Shown: positions 35,056 through 44,766, counted from the first letter of the stretch. The stretch: 64,000 bases of DNA from Comamonas koreensis (GCF_021026195.1 NZ_JAJNCT010000028.1:1-64000); one strand, 5' to 3'. Notes: generated by a model from the letters alone, not told the origin. A program made the numbers and translations.

Positions 35056-36213
35056 ATGGCTTCTGAATTCGACGTTTGTATCCGTGGCGCGGGCATTGTG
35101 GGCCGCAGCTTGGCATTGTTGCTGGCGCGGGAGCGCATGCGCGTGGCGCTGGTGGACACCGCCCCGGCGCCCAGCAACAGCGGCCATGGTGATGTGCGCG
35201 CCTATGCCCTCAACCAGCTCTCGCGGGAGGTGCTGCAATCGGTGCGCAGCTGGCCCGAGACCCAGTACGCCACCCCGGTGACTCGCATGGACGTCTATGG
35301 CGACCAGGGCGGCGAGGTGCATTTTGATGCGGCGCAGCAGCACACCGAGGCGCTGAACTGGATCGTCGATGTGCCCGCATTGGAGGCACAGCTGGCCGCT
35401 GCCGTACGCTACCAGCCGATGGTGGAGACGGTCACCAGCCCCGTCGATGCCAGCTTGACGGTGGTCTGCGAAGGCAAGCACAGCCGCACCCGCGAAGAAT
35501 TCGGCGTCGAGTTTGCCACCATTCCCTACCACCAGACAGCGGTTGCCACCCGCCTGCGCTGCGAGCGCCCGCATGGCCAGGCCGCACGCCAGTGGTTTTC
35601 AGCGGCCGGCGATATTCTGGCTTTCCTGCCGCTGGGCGGCCCGGACGGCCATGAGGTGGCCGTGGTCTGGTCGCTGCCGGTCAGCCAGGTTGAAGGGGTC
35701 AAGGCGCTGGACGATACAGGCCTGGCGATGGCACTGGAATCGGCCAGCCAGGGCATGCTGGGCCCGTTGACAGTTTGCGCCGAGCGCGCCGCCTGGCCAT
35801 TGCAGCAGTCGGTCGCGCGCCAGTGGTGCGGCCCGATGCCCGGTAGCGCCCTGCACGATACCGCCCGGGCCCAAAGCTGGGTACTGGCCGGCGACAGCGC
35901 CCACGCCGTGCATCCGTTGGCTGGCCAGGGTTTGAACCTGGGCATGGCCGATATCGCCGCGCTGGCCCGTCTGCTGACCAGCGAAGATGCGCGCTGGCGC
36001 CGCCTGTCGGACCTGCGCCTGCTGCGCCGCTATGAACGCGAGCGCAAGGCGCGCCTGGCCCCCATCGGCTTGGCGATGGACAGCATTCAACAATTGTTTA
36101 CCAGGCCCGAGACGCCTTTGCAGAACCTGCGCAACTGGGGCATGCGCGGCTTTGAGAGCAGCGGGCCGCTGAAATCCTGGGTTACCCGCCAGGCCATGGG
36201 AGTGAACTTTTAG
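35056..36213 (+). CDS. UbiH/COQ6-family FAD-dependent hydroxylase
   Basis: 385 residues from ATG 35056 (MASEFDVCIRGAGIVGRSLA). FAD-binding signatures are visible: the GAGIVG dinucleotide fold near residue 11, the DVRAYALNQLSRE motif of ubiquinone hydroxylases and GDSAHAVHPLAGQGLNLGMAD near 280. These enzymes hydroxylate the aromatic ring in ubiquinone synthesis (UbiH, UbiF, UbiI or UbiM). Which position is modified cannot be told from the sequence. dsbC follows on the same strand after 211 bases. Confidence 0.87.
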   Translation: MASEFDVCIRGAGIVGRSLALLLARERMRVALVDTAPAPSNSGHGDVRAYALNQLSREVLQSVRSWPETQYATPVTRMDVYGDQGGEVHFDAAQQHTEALNWIVDVPALEAQLAAAVRYQPMVETVTSPVDASLTVVCEGKHSRTREEFGVEFATIPYHQTAVATRLRCERPHGQAARQWFSAAGDILAFLPLGGPDGHEVAVVWSLPVSQVEGVKALDDTGLAMALESASQGMLGPLTVCAERAAWPLQQSVARQWCGPMPGSALHDTARAQSWVLAGDSAHAVHPLAGQGLNLGMADIAALARLLTSEDARWRRLSDLRLLRRYERERKARLAPIGLAMDSIQQLFTRPETPLQNLRNWGMRGFESSGPLKSWVTRQAMGVNF

Positions 36214-36424
36214 CGCCCATCGGGTACAAACCGTTGTTCGGCCAGAAGCCGCTGTTAGTACCAAAATGTTAATTATTGCAGGGGTTTAGCGCGCAGCCCA
36301 GTCGGTAGACTGTAGTGCCCAAGCACCTGCAACAACTGGCATGGCGGTGTGCACAGCGGCTTTCAATGTGTTGGGGATCACCTGGCGCTGGCTTTCCATT
36401 ATCAAGATTCAAAAAAGGTTTCCC

Positions 36425-37138
36425 ATGCGAATTCTCTCTACCGTATTGGCCAGTGCTGCCATCGCGGCCAGTTTCTCTGCCAGTGCGCAAGAAGACGTGA
36501 TCCGCAAGTCGCTGGCAGAGCGTATCCCCCAGCTGCAAAAGATTGACGAAGTCAGTGCCACGCCGATGCAGGGTCTGTATGAAGTGCGCGTTGGCACGGA
36601 CCTGTTCTACAGCGATGCCAAGGGCAACTACCTGATCCAGGGCGAGTTGATCGACACCCAGGCGCACCGCAACCTGACCGAAGACCGCATCAACAAGCTG
36701 ACGGCGGTGGATTTCAACAGCCTGAACCTGAAGGACGCGATCAAGACCGTCAAAGGCAATGGCTCGCGCAAGATTGCCGTCTTTGAAGACCCCAACTGCG
36801 GCTACTGCAAGCGCTTCGAGAAAGACCTGCAAAACGTCAAGGACGTGACCGTCTACACCTTCCTCTACCCGATCCTGAGCCCCGATTCGGTCGAGAAATC
36901 GCGCAACATCTGGTGCGCCAAGGACCCGGCCAAGGAATGGGCGAGCCACATGCTCAAGGGCACCGATGCCCCTGCCGCCGCATCGAGCTGCGACGTGACC
37001 GCCCTGCAGCGCAATATGGAATTTGGCCGCAAGTACAAGATCACCGGCACGCCGACGATCTTCTTTGCAGACGGCTCGCGCGTCCCCGGCGCCATCGGCT
37101 CGGACGACCTGGAAAAGCGCCTCAAGGCGGTCAAGTAA
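36425..37138 (+). CDS. dsbC: DsbC-type protein disulfide isomerase
   Basis: 237 residues from ATG 36425. A cleavable signal peptide (ILSTVLASAAIAASFSASA), a dimerisation domain and a thioredoxin fold with the active site CGYC (C125, C128) and the cis-proline loop TGTPTIF. A second cysteine pair lies at IWCAKDP and ASSCDV. DsbC isomerises wrong disulfides in the periplasm and is kept reduced by DsbD. Its length matches E. coli DsbC (236). Confidence 0.94.
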   Translation: MRILSTVLASAAIAASFSASAQEDVIRKSLAERIPQLQKIDEVSATPMQGLYEVRVGTDLFYSDAKGNYLIQGELIDTQAHRNLTEDRINKLTAVDFNSLNLKDAIKTVKGNGSRKIAVFEDPNCGYCKRFEKDLQNVKDVTVYTFLYPILSPDSVEKSRNIWCAKDPAKEWASHMLKGTDAPAAASSCDVTALQRNMEFGRKYKITGTPTIFFADGSRVPGAIGSDDLEKRLKAVK

Positions 37139-37165
37139 GCCAGGCGCGCTGCCGCCCCTTTTCTC

Positions 37166-37186
37166 AGGCCCTTCGGGGCCTTTTTT
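37166..37186 (+). terminator. Intrinsic terminator after dsbC
   Basis: Stem AGGCCC/GGGCCT (37166-37171 with 37176-37181) with a TTCG tetraloop and six T residues; 28 bases past the dsbC stop. Confidence 0.9.
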
Positions 37187-37246
37187 GCGTCCGCTGAATT
37201 CCTGGGTCGGCACGCGCCCATGCAATTGGGGCTACGCTTGCAGGCT

Positions 37247-39082
37247 ATGACCCAAAGCGCACCCGCCCTGGCACCGCATGCCATCCAGTACACCATCACG
37301 CCCATCGATCTGCATGCCCACCTCTACCAGGTGGTGCTCAATATTCCCCGGCCCAAGGCGATGCAGACCGTGTCGCTGCCGGTCTGGATTCCCGGCAGCT
37401 ACCTGGTGCGTGAGTTCTCCAAATCGCTGCAAGGCCTGAGCGCCAGCCAAGGCGGGCAGCTGGTCGACATCCAGCAGCAGAACAAAAACACCTGGGTGGT
37501 GGACTGCAGCGCGGCCGAGCCGCTGACCCTGAGCTACCAGATCTGCGCCTACGACAGCTCGGTGCGCACCGCCTGGCTCGACAGCCAGCGCGGCTTTTTC
37601 AACGGCACCAGCGTGTTTCTGCGCGTGCATGGCAGCGAGGCCTTGCTGCAGGTGCTGCACATCGAGCCACCGGCCCAGCAGCCCCACTGGCAGGTAGCTA
37701 CCGGCCTGATGGCCGCGCAGACCAACCCCCAGGGCTTTGGCCGCTACCACGCCAGCAGCTACGACGAGCTGGTGGACTGCCCGGTCGAGATGGGGGCGTT
37801 CTGGAGTGCCGAGTTCAGTGCCCACGGCGTGGCACACCGCTTTGTGGTGGCTGGTGCACCGCCCAGTTTTGATGGCGCGCGGCTGATTGCCGACACGCAA
37901 AAGATCTGCGAGACCGAAATCCGCCTCTGGCACCCCCGGGGCAAGCCGCCCTTCGAGCGCTATGTGTTCATGCTCAATGCGATGGACGACAACTATGGCG
38001 GCCTGGAGCACAAGAACTCCACCGCGCTGATCTGCAGCCGGCGCGACCTGCCCCGCAAGGGCGAGGCCCAGCCCAGCAGCGGCTATATCACCCTGCTGGG
38101 CCTGATCAGCCATGAGTATTTCCACACCTGGAACGTCAAGCGCCTGCGCCCGATGGAGCTGGCCAGCTATGACTACGAACGCGAGAACTACACCGAGCTG
38201 CTGTGGTTCTTCGAAGGCTTCACCAGCTACTACGACGACCTGGTCCTGCGCCGCGCGGGCCTGCTGGACAACGCGCAGTACCTCAAGCTGCTCAACAAGA
38301 CCTTGAACCAGGTCCTGCAGACGCCGGGCCGGCATGTGCAAAGCGTGGCCGAGGCCAGCTATGACGCCTGGGTCAAGTACTACCGCCAGGACGAGAACAC
38401 GCCCAACGCGACCGTCAGCTACTACACCAAGGGATCGCTGGTGGCGCTGTGCCTGGATCTGAGCCTGCGCCGCGCAGGCCACAGCGGGCTCGACGTGGTG
38501 ATGCGGGCGCTGTACCGCCGCTGCAAGGCCGGCCCCATGCGCGAGCAGGACCTGCTCGATGTGCTGCATGAACTGACCGACCGCAGTTGGGCCGCCGACA
38601 TCAGCGCCTGGGTGCATGGCAAGCTCGATCTGCCCGTGGCCGCCCTGCTGCAGGCCCATGGCGTGGACTGCCAGCCCGACAAGCCCCAGATTGCCCAGCA
38701 GCTGGGCCTGCGGGTGGCCGAGGGCGCAGCGGGTATCAGCATCAAGGTGGTGCTGCGCGGTGGCGCGGCCGAGGCCGCCGGCATGATGGCGGGCGACGAA
38801 TGGATCGGCATCGAGCCACTGCAGGCCAGCACCGACAGCATCGGCTGGCGCCTGCACAAGCTCGACGACCTGCCGCTGTATGCTGGCGATGCCCAGCAGG
38901 TGCTGGCGCTGGTGGCGCGCGACAAGCGCCTGCTGCGCCTGCCACTGGCCTTGCCCGCCCGTGCCGCCAGCGCCCCGGGCAAAGGCCGCAAGAAGCCTCC
39001 AAAAACTGCCAGCCTGAGCGATACCGTTACCTTGGCTGTCACCGATGCGAATCTGGTCAACCTTTGGCTGGACGGGCGCTGA
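37247..39082 (+). CDS. M61 family metallopeptidase with PDZ domain
   Basis: 611 residues from ATG 37247 ([20 protein letters not shown]). The N-terminal beta-sandwich ([20 protein letters not shown]) is followed by the gluzincin active site HEYFH (H289, E290, H293) in [17 protein letters not shown] and the third zinc ligand glutamate in [16 protein letters not shown]-terminal PDZ-like domain (about 480-570) is present. M61 peptidases include glycyl aminopeptidase of Sphingomonas. No signal peptide is obvious, so location is uncertain. Confidence 0.9.
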   Translation: MTQSAPALAPHAIQYTITPIDLHAHLYQVVLNIPRPKAMQTVSLPVWIPGSYLVREFSKSLQGLSASQGGQLVDIQQQNKNTWVVDCSAAEPLTLSYQICAYDSSVRTAWLDSQRGFFNGTSVFLRVHGSEALLQVLHIEPPAQQPHWQVATGLMAAQTNPQGFGRYHASSYDELVDCPVEMGAFWSAEFSAHGVAHRFVVAGAPPSFDGARLIADTQKICETEIRLWHPRGKPPFERYVFMLNAMDDNYGGLEHKNSTALICSRRDLPRKGEAQPSSGYITLLGLISHEYFHTWNVKRLRPMELASYDYERENYTELLWFFEGFTSYYDDLVLRRAGLLDNAQYLKLLNKTLNQVLQTPGRHVQSVAEASYDAWVKYYRQDENTPNATVSYYTKGSLVALCLDLSLRRAGHSGLDVVMRALYRRCKAGPMREQDLLDVLHELTDRSWAADISAWVHGKLDLPVAALLQAHGVDCQPDKPQIAQQLGLRVAEGAAGISIKVVLRGGAAEAAGMMAGDEWIGIEPLQASTDSIGWRLHKLDDLPLYAGDAQQVLALVARDKRLLRLPLALPARAASAPGKGRKKPPKTASLSDTVTLAVTDANLVNLWLDGR

Positions 39083-39230
39083 TCACGGGTGGCGGCACGC
39101 CCACCAGCACCCAAAAAGCGCCATCTTGTGCAGGCTGCTGCGCCGCAACAGCCTGCTTGGTGTAGGATGCCTGTCGACCATGCGGGCGCCAGCAGGCCGC
39201 TGCTGCCCCACAAACCCAAGGAGACAGACC

Positions 39231-40010
39231 GTGGCCTATGAAATGATCGAAGTGCGCGTCGAAGCCGAAAAGGTTGGCATCATCACGCTGAACCGCCCCA
39301 AGGCGCTGAACGCGCTGAACGACCAGCTGATGAACGAGCTGGGTGAGGCGCTCAAGGCCTTTGATGCCGACAAGAACATTGGCTGCATGATCATCACCGG
39401 CAGCGAAAAAGCCTTTGCCGCCGGTGCCGACATTGGCGCGATGGCCAAGTACAGCTTTGCCGATGCCTATGGTGGCGACTACATCACCCGCAACTGGGAG
39501 GCGATCCGCAGCATCCGCAAGCCGGTGATTGCCGCCGTCAGCGGCTATGCACTGGGTGGTGGCTGCGAGCTGGCGATGATGTGCGATTTCATCATTGCCG
39601 CCGACAACGCCCGCTTTGGCCAGCCCGAGATCAAGCTGGGCGTCATCCCCGGCGCCGGCGGCACGCAGCGCCTGCCGCGCGCCGTGGGCAAGGCCAAGGC
39701 CATGGACCTGGCCCTCACCGGCCGCATGATGAATGCCGACGAGGCCGAACGTGCCAGCCTGGTCAGCCGCGTGGTGCCGGTCGACAAGCTGATGGAAGAA
39801 GCGCTGGGCGCGGCCATCATCATCAGCGGCTTCTCGCAGCTGGCCGTGATGGCCGCCAAGGAATCGGTGAACCGTGCGTTTGAGGGCAGCCTCAACGACG
39901 GCGTGATGTTCGAGCGCCGCCTGTTCCATGCGCTGTTCGCCACCAACGACCAGAAGGAAGGCATGGACGCCTTCGTCAACAAGCGCCAGGCCCAGTTCAG
40001 CAACAGCTGA
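39231..40010 (+). CDS. Enoyl-CoA hydratase
   Basis: 259 residues with a GTG start at 39231, chosen because a strong AAGGAGA site precedes it by seven bases and the sequence then matches the family ([20 protein letters not shown]). Crotonase motifs: [11 protein letters not shown], the oxyanion hole [15 protein letters not shown], the catalytic glutamates in [13 protein letters not shown] and [20 protein letters not shown]. It hydrates trans-2-enoyl-CoA in beta-oxidation; length and motifs are close to short-chain FadB1x-type hydratases. No other fatty-acid gene is adjacent. Confidence 0.92.
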   Translation: MAYEMIEVRVEAEKVGIITLNRPKALNALNDQLMNELGEALKAFDADKNIGCMIITGSEKAFAAGADIGAMAKYSFADAYGGDYITRNWEAIRSIRKPVIAAVSGYALGGGCELAMMCDFIIAADNARFGQPEIKLGVIPGAGGTQRLPRAVGKAKAMDLALTGRMMNADEAERASLVSRVVPVDKLMEEALGAAIIISGFSQLAVMAAKESVNRAFEGSLNDGVMFERRLFHALFATNDQKEGMDAFVNKRQAQFSNS

Positions 40011-40106
40011 TCGACGTGACGGTGCCGTGGGCGCCAGGCCAACGGGCCTGGGAACGCACAGCAACGGCCCCGCTCCATCACCCAGTTTTGACAAAACCTG
40101 GCAACA

Positions 40107-40138
40107 TTGATCGCCAGGCCAAATTTTCGGTATATAAT
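40107..40138 (+). promoter_or_regulatory. Promoter of the first tRNA-Met gene
   Basis: A TATAAT box (40133-40138, within TATATAAT) lies 12 bases before the tRNA, with a TTGATC -35-like element at 40107-40112, 18 bases before the TATATA reading of the box. Confidence 0.6.
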
Positions 40139-40149
40139 TTCGTTCTGCC

Positions 40150-40226
40150 GGTCGTATAGCTCAGTTGGTTAGAGCGCAGCATTCATAATGCTGATGTCGT
40201 AGGTTCAAGTCCCACTACGACCACCA
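40150..40226 (+). tRNA. tRNA-Met (CAT), elongator type, copy 1
   Basis: A 77-base cloverleaf with acceptor stem GGTCGTA/TACGACC, D-loop AGCTCAGTTGGTTAGAGC, anticodon loop TTCATAA with CAT anticodon, T-loop GGTTCAAGTCC and an encoded CCA. The acceptor starts with a paired G, not the mismatch of initiator tRNA-fMet, and the sequence is closer to elongator tRNA-Met than to the CAT-reading tRNA-Ile2. A terminator follows at once. Confidence 0.93.
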
Positions 40227-40232
40227 GGTTTC

Positions 40233-40271
40233 AAGCCGCAGTGATTGCACAATCACTGCGGCTTTTCTCTT
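40233..40271 (+). terminator. Intrinsic terminator after tRNA-Met copy 1
   Basis: A perfect 14-bp stem AAGCCGCAGTGATT/AATCACTGCGGCTT (40233-40246 with 40251-40264) with GCAC loop, then TTCTCTTT. Confidence 0.88.
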
Positions 40272-40352
40272 TGGCGCATCCGTTTTGATGGCTGAAAAAG
40301 TCTCCGCAAGCGCCCAGCACGCCGCCCATCCGCCTCTACAATGGAGCCCGTC

Positions 40353-40429
40353 GGTCGTATAGCTCAGTTGGTTAGAGCGCAGCATTCATAATGCTGATGT
40401 CGTAGGTTCAAGTCCCACTACGACCACCA
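40353..40429 (+). tRNA. tRNA-Met (CAT), elongator type, copy 2
   Basis: Identical in all 77 bases to copy 1, including the CCA end. It lies 126 bases downstream, after the terminator of the first copy, so it must have its own promoter. The identity and separate terminators point to a tandem duplication kept by gene conversion or a recent event. Confidence 0.93.
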
Positions 40430-40434
40430 CATTC

Positions 40435-40470
40435 AAGCTCCCAAGCCAATGCGCGTTGGGAGCTTTTCAT
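40435..40470 (+). terminator. Intrinsic terminator after tRNA-Met copy 2
   Basis: Stem AAGCTCCCAA/TTGGGAGCTT (40435-40444 with 40456-40465) followed by TTCATTTTG. Confidence 0.82.
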
Positions 40471-40841
40471 TTTGAAAGAGGCCGCAGCGTGCTTGGCCTG
40501 GGGGCCCTCTGCCCGAATACCGATGCAGCGGCAGTGCTGCATAAAAGCCAAGGGGGAAAGGTGTCACTCTCATCGATCCCTATAAAACACTTGCCGAACT
40601 CACGCCCAGAGCCATGGGTTGGCGGGCTCGCGCTCAAAGCGCCAGCTCCCGCGCAACGACAGGTCGGCACTGCTTTCAGGCAAGTCAGCCCCGGCCACCA
40701 CATGAGGCCAACCTCGCCCAAAATAGTGGCGAAATCCATAGACTGCGGCCGGCATGGCCCCAACGGCTGGCTATTCAAGCCATCAAGCACTGAAAGCCCC
40801 TAGCGCAGCAGCACAACACAGGGATCTGACCGCAATCCCGG
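40471..40841. other. Degraded sequence without an assignable gene
   Basis: Open frames on both strands are short and unlike known proteins. On the reverse strand an uninterrupted stretch near 40600-40740 (FGRGWPHVVAGADLPESSAD, then LRGSWRFEREPANPWLW) looks protein-like but is not recognised. It is probably part of the same decayed patch as the LysR remnant beside it. Confidence 0.4.
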
Positions 40842-41251
40842 CCATTGGCAGGAGGGGGCAGAGTCTGCAGCTGCACATGAGGAGCCGGCTGGAGTAGCGC
40901 ATGCAGCAGCGGGGGCAGAAGACGCGCCGCACCGAGCTCACTCAAGGGATTCAAAATCGCTTGCTGGCCTGCGGCGGATCAAAGCTGCGGGTCTCTGCCA
41001 GGGCCATCTCCAGCATGGTCAGCGCTGATCGCACAGCCGGGGCCAAGCGCTAGCCATGTGGTGTTGGCCGCACCCCGCCGTGTATACGCTCAAACAAAGA
41101 ATCTTCCAGCACATCTCACGGCCGTGTCGTCGCCTGGCCGACTGCTGGCTGAGACAAATCCAGCGCTCAAGCAGCACGGCTGACGCTGCCGTGACGAAAA
41201 CACGGCATCGATGACGCGCGGAAGATGGAGGCCGAGGCCAGATATATCCAT
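40842..41251 (-). pseudogene. LysR-family regulator, decayed by frameshifts and stops
   Basis: LysR-type sequence can be followed across several frames on the reverse strand: the start MDISGLGLHLPRVIDAVF from ATG 41251, then LSQQSARRR in another frame. In a third frame comes EDSLFERIHGGVRPTPHG, an in-frame TAG, LAPAVRSALTMLEMALAET and SFDPPQASKRF with a TGA. After a further shift comes LSELGAARLLPPLLHALLQP, the beginning of an effector domain. The order is that of an intact LysR, so this is a true remnant. It is divergent from the benzoylformate decarboxylase remnant, probably its former target. Confidence 0.75.
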
Positions 41252-41339
41252 AACGCTTATATCTCTTAGATAGATTATTCAATTGCTGATGATTTCACCT
41301 ACAGGCAGGATTGCCACCAACAGCACCACAACCCGGTGT

Positions 41340-41951
41340 CTCTCACCCAAGGAGAATTTTTTGCATGCCAGCATCAGCCCCAAAGCGCAAATTGCCGAGG
41401 TTTTCACCGCGCGCCATGCAGTCGTCGAAATGCTGCACGGCTGGGGTGTGGCGCATATCCTCGGTAATTCCGGCGTCACGGAGCTGCTGATGCTGCGTAA
41501 CGCTCCTGAGGGCTTTTCGTACATATGGGGCCGGCAGCAAACCGTGGTGATCGGTATGGCGGATGGCTATGTCCAAACCACAGGCCATGCCGCAATGGCG
41601 GGCATCGCGCAGGCAAAGCACCACAAGAAGATCATTGGGACATCGGCGATGGCTCTGCCGCGTATGCCATTCAGGCCCTATGGAGCGCGGCACAGCCGCA
41701 GTGGCCGGTCACCTGCATCCTCTTCAAAAACCGACGCTACGCGGCACTGCAAGACTTCTCCAAGGTCTTCGGCTACCGATTGGGCGAGAACGCCGCAGGC
41801 ACAGCACTGCCTGGCATCGACTTCGTTGGTCTGCCCAAAGGATAAGGCTGCGGCGCCATACAAATTACCGAAGCAAGCAGCCTGCGGGAAATTCTGACAG
41901 ACGCTTTGCATAACCCCCCGTGTCACGCTGATCGAGGTCGCGGTGGCCTGA
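41340..41951 (+). pseudogene. Benzoylformate decarboxylase-like TPP enzyme, internally deleted
   Basis: The first part (EVFTARHAVVEMLHGWGVAH, then GNSGVTELLM and VVIGMADGYVQTTGHAAM) matches the N-terminus of MdlC-type decarboxylases, including the region of the TPP-activating glutamate. After about residue 100 the sequence jumps, in another frame, to the C-terminal TPP-binding part: IGDGSAAYAIQALWSAAQ, FKNRRYAALQDFSKVF and ALPGIDFVGLPKG, then an in-frame TAA and VTLIEVAVA ending at 41951. About 300 central residues are missing, with at least two frameshifts. It cannot be functional. Confidence 0.82.
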
Positions 41952-41981
41952 TCTCGTCACCCTATTTTTGGGAGATTAACT

Positions 41982-42923
41982 TTGAAGATAGAACAAGCAC
42001 CGGCATCAGCCAGCATCGGCATTCTGGGGGCTGGCGCCATGGGTACGCTGTTTGGCACCCGGCTGGCCTGCGCGGGCATCCCTGTCACCTTAGTGGATGT
42101 CAACCAAGGCTTGCTCCAAACCATACGCGAACAAGGCTTGCGCTGTGAGACTGACCAAGGGGTGCTACGCGCTCGGGTACAGGCCTTGCAAGCCCATGAA
42201 CTGGTACAGCCTCTCGCAAGATGGCTGGTGTTCACCAAGTCAGCACACACCGAAAGTGCGCTACAGAGCATTAGCCACCTGATAGGACCTAATACCTTGC
42301 TGCTGAGCCTGCAAAACGGCATAGGCCACATCGAGACCCTTCACCGTTTTGCCGCTGCCCAGCAAATTGCGGTGGGCGTGACAACATGGCCAGCCCGATT
42401 GCTGGGTGCAGGCCAGGTGCACTCGCTGGGCAGCGGCAAGATTCGCATGATGCCTCGCAGCGGGCAGATCGGCGCCGGCTTTCAGGACCTTTGTGACGAC
42501 CTCAACCGTGCAGGCTTGCAAAGTCAGATAGACCCTCAGGTAGAGACCGCCATCTGGGAGAAGCTGGCCTTTAATGCCGCCTTCAATGGCCTGTGTGGCA
42601 TCACGCGCCAAACCGTAGATGGGCTGGCCTGCCCTTTAGGCCGCGATCTGATCTACCAAGTCCTCGCAGAGGTCGTGACAGTCGCCACCGCCAACGGAAT
42701 AGCGGTCGATGTGCCACGCATCCATGCCACGGTGGAAGATGCGCTGCACCACCATGTCGGCCACCAACCCTCGCTGCTGCAAGACCTGCTCGCCGCGCGC
42801 CCGACCGAGACAGACTCGATCCATGGCGCGGTAATACATGCAGCCCAACGACACGGCGTTGCCACCCCTTTGAATGCCATGCTCCACCAGCTCATCCGCC
42901 TGACAGAGCAACGCAGTTCATAG
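41982..42923 (+). CDS. PanE/ApbA-type 2-dehydropantoate 2-reductase family oxidoreductase
   Basis: 313 residues with a TTG start at 41982, eight bases after a GGGAG site. N-terminal NADP-binding fold IGILGAGAMGTLFGTRLACA; central SLQNGIGHIETL and GVTTWPARLLGAGQVHSLGS; C-terminal helical domain with the catalytic lysine/asparagine region IWEKLAFNAAFNGLCGITRQ and EVVTVATANGI. Family members reduce ketopantoate or other alpha-keto acids. Set between a lost benzoylformate decarboxylase and a Bug receptor, it may act on an aromatic or branched keto acid instead of making pantoate. Appears intact. Confidence 0.85.
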   Translation: MKIEQAPASASIGILGAGAMGTLFGTRLACAGIPVTLVDVNQGLLQTIREQGLRCETDQGVLRARVQALQAHELVQPLARWLVFTKSAHTESALQSISHLIGPNTLLLSLQNGIGHIETLHRFAAAQQIAVGVTTWPARLLGAGQVHSLGSGKIRMMPRSGQIGAGFQDLCDDLNRAGLQSQIDPQVETAIWEKLAFNAAFNGLCGITRQTVDGLACPLGRDLIYQVLAEVVTVATANGIAVDVPRIHATVEDALHHHVGHQPSLLQDLLAARPTETDSIHGAVIHAAQRHGVATPLNAMLHQLIRLTEQRSS

Positions 42924-42994
42924 CGGCGCGATTCCGTCAGCCTTGCAGTGTCTGGGCAGGCACTGGTTCAAAAGCCCGTTAACCAGGAGACCCC

Positions 42995-43966
42995 ATGCGT
43001 AGAACCTTTTTGAAAGCAAGCGCGGCTTGCGGCATGCAACTGATGCTCGGTACGGCCTACTCCCAACCTGTTTCTGGAAAACCTATAGAGTGGGTAGTGG
43101 GGTTTGCTGCGGGCGGAGGCTCAGACGCCGTAGCCCGCAGTGTGGCTGAAGCCTGGTCCCAACCTCTGCAGCGCAACATTGTCGTAGTCAACAAGCCCGG
43201 CGCCGGCACCAATATTGCCGCAGACTACGTAGCACGCTCGCGCGACCAGGGCAATATTGTTTTCACTGCTGACTTTGCAACCCTTGCATCCAATCCGCAC
43301 CTTTTTCCCAAGCTCACCTACAACGCCGAGGAGGATTTCGTCCCGATCGGCCTGCTGGCACGGTTTCCCATGCTGCTGGTAGTCAACAACGCGTTGCCGG
43401 TCTCCAACTTCCAGGAGTTCAAGGCCTGGGCTCAGGCCAATCCCGACAAGCTCAGCTATGGAACACCCGGCTTGGGCACGCCGCATCACCTTGCCACCGA
43501 ACTGCTGTCACAGGAAATGGGATTGAAGATGACCCATGTGCCCTACCGAGGTGCCGGCCCAGCCATGCTGGATGTCATCGGTGGCCAAGTCCCTTTCATG
43601 CTGGTAGATAGCGCTGCAGGTCTGCCCCACATCCACCCAGGCAAGGTCCGTGCGATCGGCGTGGCAAGTACTCAGCGGCTCCAGAGCCTGCCCCAGACGC
43701 CGACGCTCATCGAACAAGGTCTGGCCAATTTCGAAGTCTTTGCCTGGCAAGGGCTGGTCGCGCCCAAAGGCACAGATGAGGCCACCGTTCAGACCTGGTC
43801 CACGGCTTTACAGGACACCCTGAAGACCCCAGCCATGCAGGCCCGCTTCGAAGCGCTGGCTCTTGAGGCCTTACCCAGTACGCCCGAACAGATGCGTACG
43901 TTCTGGCGCTCCGAGAAAACGCGCTGGGGACAGGTCATTCGAGCCGCGAACATCAAGCTAGACTGA
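42995..43966 (+). CDS. Bug/TctC family periplasmic solute receptor
   Basis: 323 residues with an N-terminal signal-like segment (FLKASAACGMQLMLGTAYSQ) and Bug features: IEWVVGFAAGGGSDAVARSV, NIVVVNKPGAGTNIAADYVA, PDKLSYGTPGLGTPHHLATE and THVPYRGAGPAMLDVIGGQV. It lies 71 bases after the PanE-like gene on the same strand, so they probably form an operon. The ligand is unknown, probably a carboxylate linked to the reductase. Confidence 0.88.
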   Translation: MRRTFLKASAACGMQLMLGTAYSQPVSGKPIEWVVGFAAGGGSDAVARSVAEAWSQPLQRNIVVVNKPGAGTNIAADYVARSRDQGNIVFTADFATLASNPHLFPKLTYNAEEDFVPIGLLARFPMLLVVNNALPVSNFQEFKAWAQANPDKLSYGTPGLGTPHHLATELLSQEMGLKMTHVPYRGAGPAMLDVIGGQVPFMLVDSAAGLPHIHPGKVRAIGVASTQRLQSLPQTPTLIEQGLANFEVFAWQGLVAPKGTDEATVQTWSTALQDTLKTPAMQARFEALALEALPSTPEQMRTFWRSEKTRWGQVIRAANIKLD

Positions 43967-43992
43967 GCAAGGCTCCACACAGCAAGGAGAAG

Positions 43993-44309
43993 ATGGATGC
44001 ACACCCCGATCAATGAGCGCGCTTACCGAGCAGCGCTAACCGGGCGCTGCCAGCCTTGATGGCCAAAGGCTGTGCCGCTCTGGCCCTCCTGGGCGTGATG
44101 TTGATCTGACACCGTCTGCGCAGGCGCAGCCTTAGCCGGAACGCCCTAAGCGCTTGGTCGTCAGTTTCGCCCCCGGTCGCAGAGCTGGTGCGATGGGACG
44201 CGCGATCTTGCCGACAAAGAGCCAGGAGTCATGCCAGCCCGTGGTCGTAAACAACAGCGTGCAAGATTTCATCAGCTATCTCCAAGCCAAACCTAGTGCG
44301 TTGTTTTAA
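43993..44309 (+). pseudogene. Bug/TctC receptor, internally deleted remnant
   Basis: After a good AAGGAGA site an ATG opens a short frame, and pieces of a second Bug receptor follow in several frames: a signal-like AKGCAALALLGVMLI, then VSFAPGRRAGAMGRAILPTK and QPVVVNN. These join directly to QDFISYLQAKPSALF and a TAA. Intact receptors carry about 60 residues between the last two pieces, so an internal deletion is likely, as in the decarboxylase remnant 2 kb upstream. Confidence 0.65.
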
Positions 44310-44471
44310 TGCCCCCAAGACCGGAAGGCTCGCCTCATCGGGCAGGAGAAATGATCTGACAAAGAGCCAGAGTCGATACCGTCCAGAGCGCTCAGCGGAC
44401 AACTCCAGTACTGGTTCGACCCAGGCCCGGCTTCAAGCAGGGGGAGGCGGGAACGCTCAGCTTCCCGGCTA

Positions 44472-44766
44472 TTGGGCTCCCTCTACCCCCACATCCCTCC
44501 CCTGCTGAAAGCGGTTTACCGGGCTTTGATGCCAATACGCTATTTGGGCACTTACGCCCTGGCGGGCAAACCCGCATCGGTGATGAGAGCGGTGCGCGCC
44601 AACATGCTCAATAGCCATGGCGCCACAGAGCTTCTTGGATATCACCCGAGGCCTGGGCGCGATCCTTGAGCGGAACATGGCTCGCCAAGCATTCAAAGCC
44701 CACCATGCTACAGAGCACGCACGTTTTGCAAAGCTGATTCAGGAGATTGATTTGGAGGTCGAATGA
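44472..44766 (+). pseudogene. Unidentified frameshifted coding remnant
   Basis: A protein-like stretch (LLKAVYRALMPIRYLGTYAL, then MRAVRANMLNSHGATELL) runs into a one-base shift near 44635 and continues as DITRGLGAILERNMARQAFK and ATEHARFAKLIQEIDLEVE to a TGA at 44766. The two halves look like one gene with a frameshift. I do not recognise the family. Confidence 0.45.

Noticed and set aside
40150..40226. tRNA-Ile2 with CAT anticodon
   Set aside because: Acceptor and T-arm fit elongator tRNA-Met better; however, a full tRNA scan with isotype models would be decisive.
40456..40803. Plus-strand open frame after the second tRNA-Met
   Set aside because: No family resemblance; it lies in the decayed patch.
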